From contig CAYHRT010000077.1 of NCBI GenBank assembly GCA_964359085.1, positions 1 through 16,110 on the forward strand: a DNA stretch of 16,110 nucleotides, read 5' to 3'. The notes below the pieces were generated by a model, which searched no databases, was not told the origin of the DNA, and saw only the letters and a program-made list of their open reading frames with translations. Below, piece after piece: positions 13,434-16,110 of the stretch; position 1 is the stretch's first letter, and each line of letters starts with the position of its first letter. Position numbers and translations under genes: made by a program. Source of the DNA: GWA2-49-15 sp964359085. GTDB taxonomy: Bacteria > Bdellovibrionota > Bacteriovoracia > Bacteriovoracales > Bacteriovoracaceae.

Positions 13434-14194
13434 TCTTGAGCGAAATTGATCATTCTTTCCGTTTTGCCGGGATAGCACGTCTCTATGGTGAAAGTAGCTT
13501 AAAAAAATTGGCCCGCTCCCATATTTTAATTGTCGGTTTAGGTGGAGTAGGTTCATGGGCCATTGAGGCCTGCGCCCGATCGGGTGTAGGTGAATTTACT
13601 CTTGTTGATTTTGATGATATTTGTGCCAGCAATACAAATCGCCAAATTCACACCACCGTGGAGACAGTCGGGCAGAGCAAAGTATCTGTGATGGCCTCTC
13701 GGATCAAGAGCATTAATCCCCACGCTAGAGTCCATCCCATTCAAGATGTTTTTAATGAAAGCAATGCCGATACCATTCTAACTTCGTATGATTTTGTTCT
13801 CGATGCCATTGATAGTCTTCAATACAAACTGCTGCTCTATTATCGTTGCGAGGAACGAAAGCTGCCACTCCTGATTACGGGGGCGGCAGGTGGAAAATGT
13901 GACCCTCGCTTGATCCAGATTCTGGATCTTGGTTTGTCATACAACGACAACTTACTTTTTCGGATGCGCAAGAAACTTAGACGAGAAGACCAAATGATGC
14001 GTGGGCAAAAAAAATTCGGTGTAGAATGTATCTTCTCAAGCGAAAAGGCGATCTACCCAAATGAATGCGAAACAGCACAGGAAAGTTCTCAAAAGCTAGA
14101 TTGTGCAGGTAGTGTAGGATCGGCCGTATTTCTAACAGGTGCCTTTGGCTTGCTGGCCGCTCACCATATAGTAGAAAAAATATGTCAGAAATAA
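13424..14194 (+). CDS. tcdA: tRNA threonylcarbamoyladenosine dehydratase
   Basis: TcdA (CsdL) is an E1-like enzyme that dehydrates t6A37 of ANN-decoding tRNAs to cyclic t6A with ATP. The 256-residue protein has the nucleotide-binding loop GLGGVGS (38-44), an acidic D-D at 64-65 and N70-T-N-R-Q (70-74), then the CsdL-like features of residues 20-90 (SFRFAGIARLYGE at 11-23), all matching the family. A cysteine-containing segment, CIFSSE, is also typical of CsdL-type proteins. The start is uncertain: TTG at 13424 (AGAG just upstream, overlapping the lipase stop by 10 nt) is preferred over TTG at 13436. It overlaps the TatD-like gene by 13 nt. Assignment is secure. Confidence 0.93.
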   Translation: MALILSEIDHSFRFAGIARLYGESSLKKLARSHILIVGLGGVGSWAIEACARSGVGEFTLVDFDDICASNTNRQIHTTVETVGQSKVSVMASRIKSINPHARVHPIQDVFNESNADTILTSYDFVLDAIDSLQYKLLLYYRCEERKLPLLITGAAGGKCDPRLIQILDLGLSYNDNLLFRMRKKLRREDQMMRGQKKFGVECIFSSEKAIYPNECETAQESSQKLDCAGSVGSAVFLTGAFGLLAAHHIVEKICQK

Positions 14195-14898
14195 AAACAG
14201 ATATCCCGTTGGTGGATATTCATACCCACAGAATGCTTAGCGGAGTCTCGCAAAAGAATATTGTGGTTTTTGCAGAATCTCCAGGTCTGATCCAACGTCC
14301 GCCAAACACCTCGGGCCTTTATACTTTCGGTTTTCACCCGTGGTGTGCCGATAGAATCGATCATATGGACATCGAAAAAGAATTCAGGGCAAGGGTCGGT
14401 GATCCTAAACTTCTGGCCTTTGGTGAAATGGGGCTTGATCATGTCTGCCATGTCGATTTCGAAATGCAAAAAAAGATTTTTATTTCCCAATTAGAAATTT
14501 GTACACAATTACAAATACCAGTGATCGTGCTTCATGGCGTTCGTGCACATGCAGAAATCATAGCAATTTTGAAACAGTGTAAATTTCAGGGGGCCGTCCT
14601 TTTTCATGATTTCAATGGTGATCGTGTCGCCATAAGACAGCTAGCATCGCTCAAAAACGAATCTCTTTTTTCTTTGGGGGCCAATCTTTTCCGTACTAAT
14701 TCGGCAATTGTTAAGAGTTTATCTTCTCTTCCCTATGATAAAATATTTTTGGAAACAGATGACTCCGCTCGTTCTATTGCAGACGTCTATCAGCGTTTTG
14801 CTCTGGTGAGTGGTCAAAAGATGATTCAGGTCACAGAGACGATTTACCTTAACTTTAAACGAATGTTTCCTCAATGGTGTGATTGCTCTCAAATCTAA
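14182..14898 (+). CDS. TatD-family metal-dependent hydrolase
   Basis: A 238-residue TatD-like TIM-barrel hydrolase, the family that includes DNA 3'-exonucleases and deaminase relatives. Metal ligands are D-I-H-T-H (H14, H16), E82-x-x-x-D86 in GEMGLDH, H118 in HGVRAH, H142 in HDFNG and D193 in LETDDS. GFHPW is the usual loop after strand 2. The protein is short, slightly below the common ~260 residues, and its N-terminus lacks nothing essential. ATG 14182 overlaps the tcdA stop by 13 nt, so the two are translationally coupled. The patatin gene follows 33 bp later. A TCTAAT-TGCG-ATTAGA inverted repeat (14894-14909) spans its stop codon. The activity (nuclease or another amidohydrolase-like reaction) cannot be told from sequence. 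Confidence 0.9.
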   Translation: MSEIKTDIPLVDIHTHRMLSGVSQKNIVVFAESPGLIQRPPNTSGLYTFGFHPWCADRIDHMDIEKEFRARVGDPKLLAFGEMGLDHVCHVDFEMQKKIFISQLEICTQLQIPVIVLHGVRAHAEIIAILKQCKFQGAVLFHDFNGDRVAIRQLASLKNESLFSLGANLFRTNSAIVKSLSSLPYDKIFLETDDSARSIADVYQRFALVSGQKMIQVTETIYLNFKRMFPQWCDCSQI

Positions 14899-14931
14899 TT
14901 GCGATTAGAATAGAAAAAAGGGAGAGATTTC

Positions 14932-16059
14932 ATGGCCTCTAAATGTGGGCTCGTCTTGACCGGTGGTGGTGCCCGTGGGGCCTATCAGGCCGGAGCACTT
15001 TCTGCCGTGCTTGAAATTTGCCATGAGAATAAGATTCCATGGCCTTTTAAGATAATCAGTGGAGTTAGCGCCGGTGGTATCAATGCCTGCCTCTTGGCTT
15101 CCAAACTTCATCAGTCCAATTTGCTCGTGCTGTCGCATGAAATTCGCGATGTTTGGAGTAAAATATCCTCGGACAAAATTTTTGTTACGAGTACCTTTAC
15201 GCTTACTCTCAATGGCTTACGGTGGGTGCGCTCGCTTTCGCAGGGGACTTTGCATTCTACAACAAAATCTCTCTCACTTCTAAATACAGGACCTCTCCGG
15301 AAACTGCTGCATCAGCATATTAATTTTTCCAATATAGATGCAGTGATGAAACAAGGGATGATCGAGTCTCTATCCATGAGCATGGTAAATTATGGCACAG
15401 GCCTTTCGCAGGTTTTTTTTCAAACGAATTGTAATGATATTCAATGTTGGAAACGGATAAAGCGCGAAGGTCAGCCGGTGCGTTTTACCCATGAGCATAT
15501 TATGGCGACTTCGGCCATTCCCATTATTTTCCCTCCCATTCAAATCGATAAAGTTTATTATGGTGACGGTTCATTGCGCGATTACACCCCACTCAGTCCT
15601 CCCATTAAAATGGGTGCCGATAAACTACTCATCATAGGCGTGCGCATGCGTGATCAAATAAGTGCTTTCAATATGCACGCACCCACTCCTGCTAAGATTT
15701 TTAGTATTATTTTAAATGGGATTCTTCTCGATGCCCTCGACACCGACCTGGAACGGTTACAGCGCATTAATCGTACAGTGGCATTGCTGCCACGAGGGCA
15801 AACTACCGGATTGCGTCCGGTCGAAACTTTTGTCATTACGCCCAGTCAGATCTTGAGTGAGATTGCCTATGAAGAAAATGAAATGATGCCCAAGCTCGTG
15901 CAATATCTTATTAATGGGCTCGGGAATGCCCATGAGGGGGCCGATCTCATCAGTTATATCTTGTTTGAGGCACCTTACACGCGCCGTTTGATAAAATTGG
16001 GCCGTCGTGATGTATTCAAGCAAAAAGAACAAATAATTAATTTTTTGCGCGACTCCTAG
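14932..16059 (+). CDS. Patatin-like phospholipase
   Basis: This 375-residue protein is a patatin-domain lipid acyl hydrolase. It has the oxyanion loop GGGARG (11-16), the nucleophile elbow GVSAG (S46) and the catalytic D212 in YGDGS. There is no signal peptide, so it is likely cytoplasmic or exported by another route. The C-terminal ~130 residues after the patatin core carry no domain I recognise. It has a good ribosome binding site (GGGAGAG about 6 nt before ATG 14932), unlike tcdA and tatD, and sits 33 bp after tatD with no terminator seen, so it may be co-transcribed or have its own promoter. In predatory or symbiotic bacteria such lipases often act on membrane lipids; that role is not shown here. 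Confidence 0.9.
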   Translation: MASKCGLVLTGGGARGAYQAGALSAVLEICHENKIPWPFKIISGVSAGGINACLLASKLHQSNLLVLSHEIRDVWSKISSDKIFVTSTFTLTLNGLRWVRSLSQGTLHSTTKSLSLLNTGPLRKLLHQHINFSNIDAVMKQGMIESLSMSMVNYGTGLSQVFFQTNCNDIQCWKRIKREGQPVRFTHEHIMATSAIPIIFPPIQIDKVYYGDGSLRDYTPLSPPIKMGADKLLIIGVRMRDQISAFNMHAPTPAKIFSIILNGILLDALDTDLERLQRINRTVALLPRGQTTGLRPVETFVITPSQILSEIAYEENEMMPKLVQYLINGLGNAHEGADLISYILFEAPYTRRLIKLGRRDVFKQKEQIINFLRDS

Positions 16060-16110
16060 GGCGTGTCCTCATTTGGGCCTTTGGCTGCAAAATTCATTTT
16101 CCTTCGCCTT

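Noticed and set aside
14894..14909. TCTAAT-TGCG-ATTAGA inverted repeat as terminator of tatD
   Set aside because: The stem is AT-rich, only six pairs, and has no T-run after it.
16056..16110. Possible end of a minus-strand gene after the patatin gene
   Set aside because: A reading ending in KMNFAAKGPNEDTP with a stop at 16056 shares CTAG with the patatin stop, but only about 17 codons are visible and another frame is also open, so no gene is called.
1..16110. High frequency of GGCC across the window
   Set aside because: It appears often in AAGGCC-type codon pairs, but I did not count it and codon preference explains it adequately.

Overview
The window is ordinary chromosomal DNA, densely packed and mostly protein-coding, with 16 recognisable genes: 15 complete and one cut by the left edge. 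I see no rRNA, tRNA, CRISPR array, transposase, integrase or phage gene. The organism looks Gram-negative: there is a lipoprotein with a lipobox, a secreted lipase with a signal peptide, tRNA 2-selenouridine synthase and a TcdA-type tRNA dehydratase. Moderate GC, AGGAGG-type ribosome binding sites, several TTG/GTG starts and a GldA/GldF/GldG-like ABC operon fit a delta-proteobacterial or Bdellovibrionota-type genome. That placement is inference; no marker gene in the window fixes it.

Left part (1-5137). The start of an MFS exporter points left. Divergent from it is a tight four-gene operon: ABC ATPase, ABC-2 permease, GldG-like auxiliary membrane protein and DUF4340 protein. This gene set resembles the gliding/ABC-auxiliary modules of Bacteroidetes and the similar modules of other phyla. 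A 16-bp palindrome sits inside the operon's predicted promoter. A cluster of three small GC-rich hairpins lies in the last codons of the ATPase.

Middle part (5111-10790). On the minus strand are a YkgJ-like cysteine-cluster protein and tRNA 2-selenouridine synthase, overlapping as an operon. The YkgJ-like gene carries an almost perfect 95-bp palindrome within its coding end. Divergent from selU, about 20 bp away, are an MBL-fold hydrolase and an NSUN3/4-like RNA m5C methyltransferase. Next come all three members of the AmmeMemoRadiSam set: the radical SAM enzyme (minus), the MEMO-like protein B (plus) and the AMMECR1-like protein A (minus). The B and A coding regions overlap tail to tail by 46 nt.

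Right part (10940-16059). This holds a PAP2-family membrane phosphatase/transferase, a lipoprotein of unknown function with a clear intrinsic terminator, and then a plus-strand run: secreted alpha/beta-hydrolase lipase, TcdA, TatD-like metal hydrolase and patatin-like phospholipase. The lipase ribosome binding site and start codon lie inside a long potential stem, which suggests translational control.

Two functional themes recur. One is RNA modification: SelU, the m5C methyltransferase, TcdA, and the Amr set, whose role is unknown to me. The other is membrane or lipid handling: the Gld-like ABC system, PAP2, lipase and patatin. The most unusual items are the 95-bp palindrome inside ykgJ, the RBS-burying stem before the lipase, and the split, tail-overlapping Amr locus.
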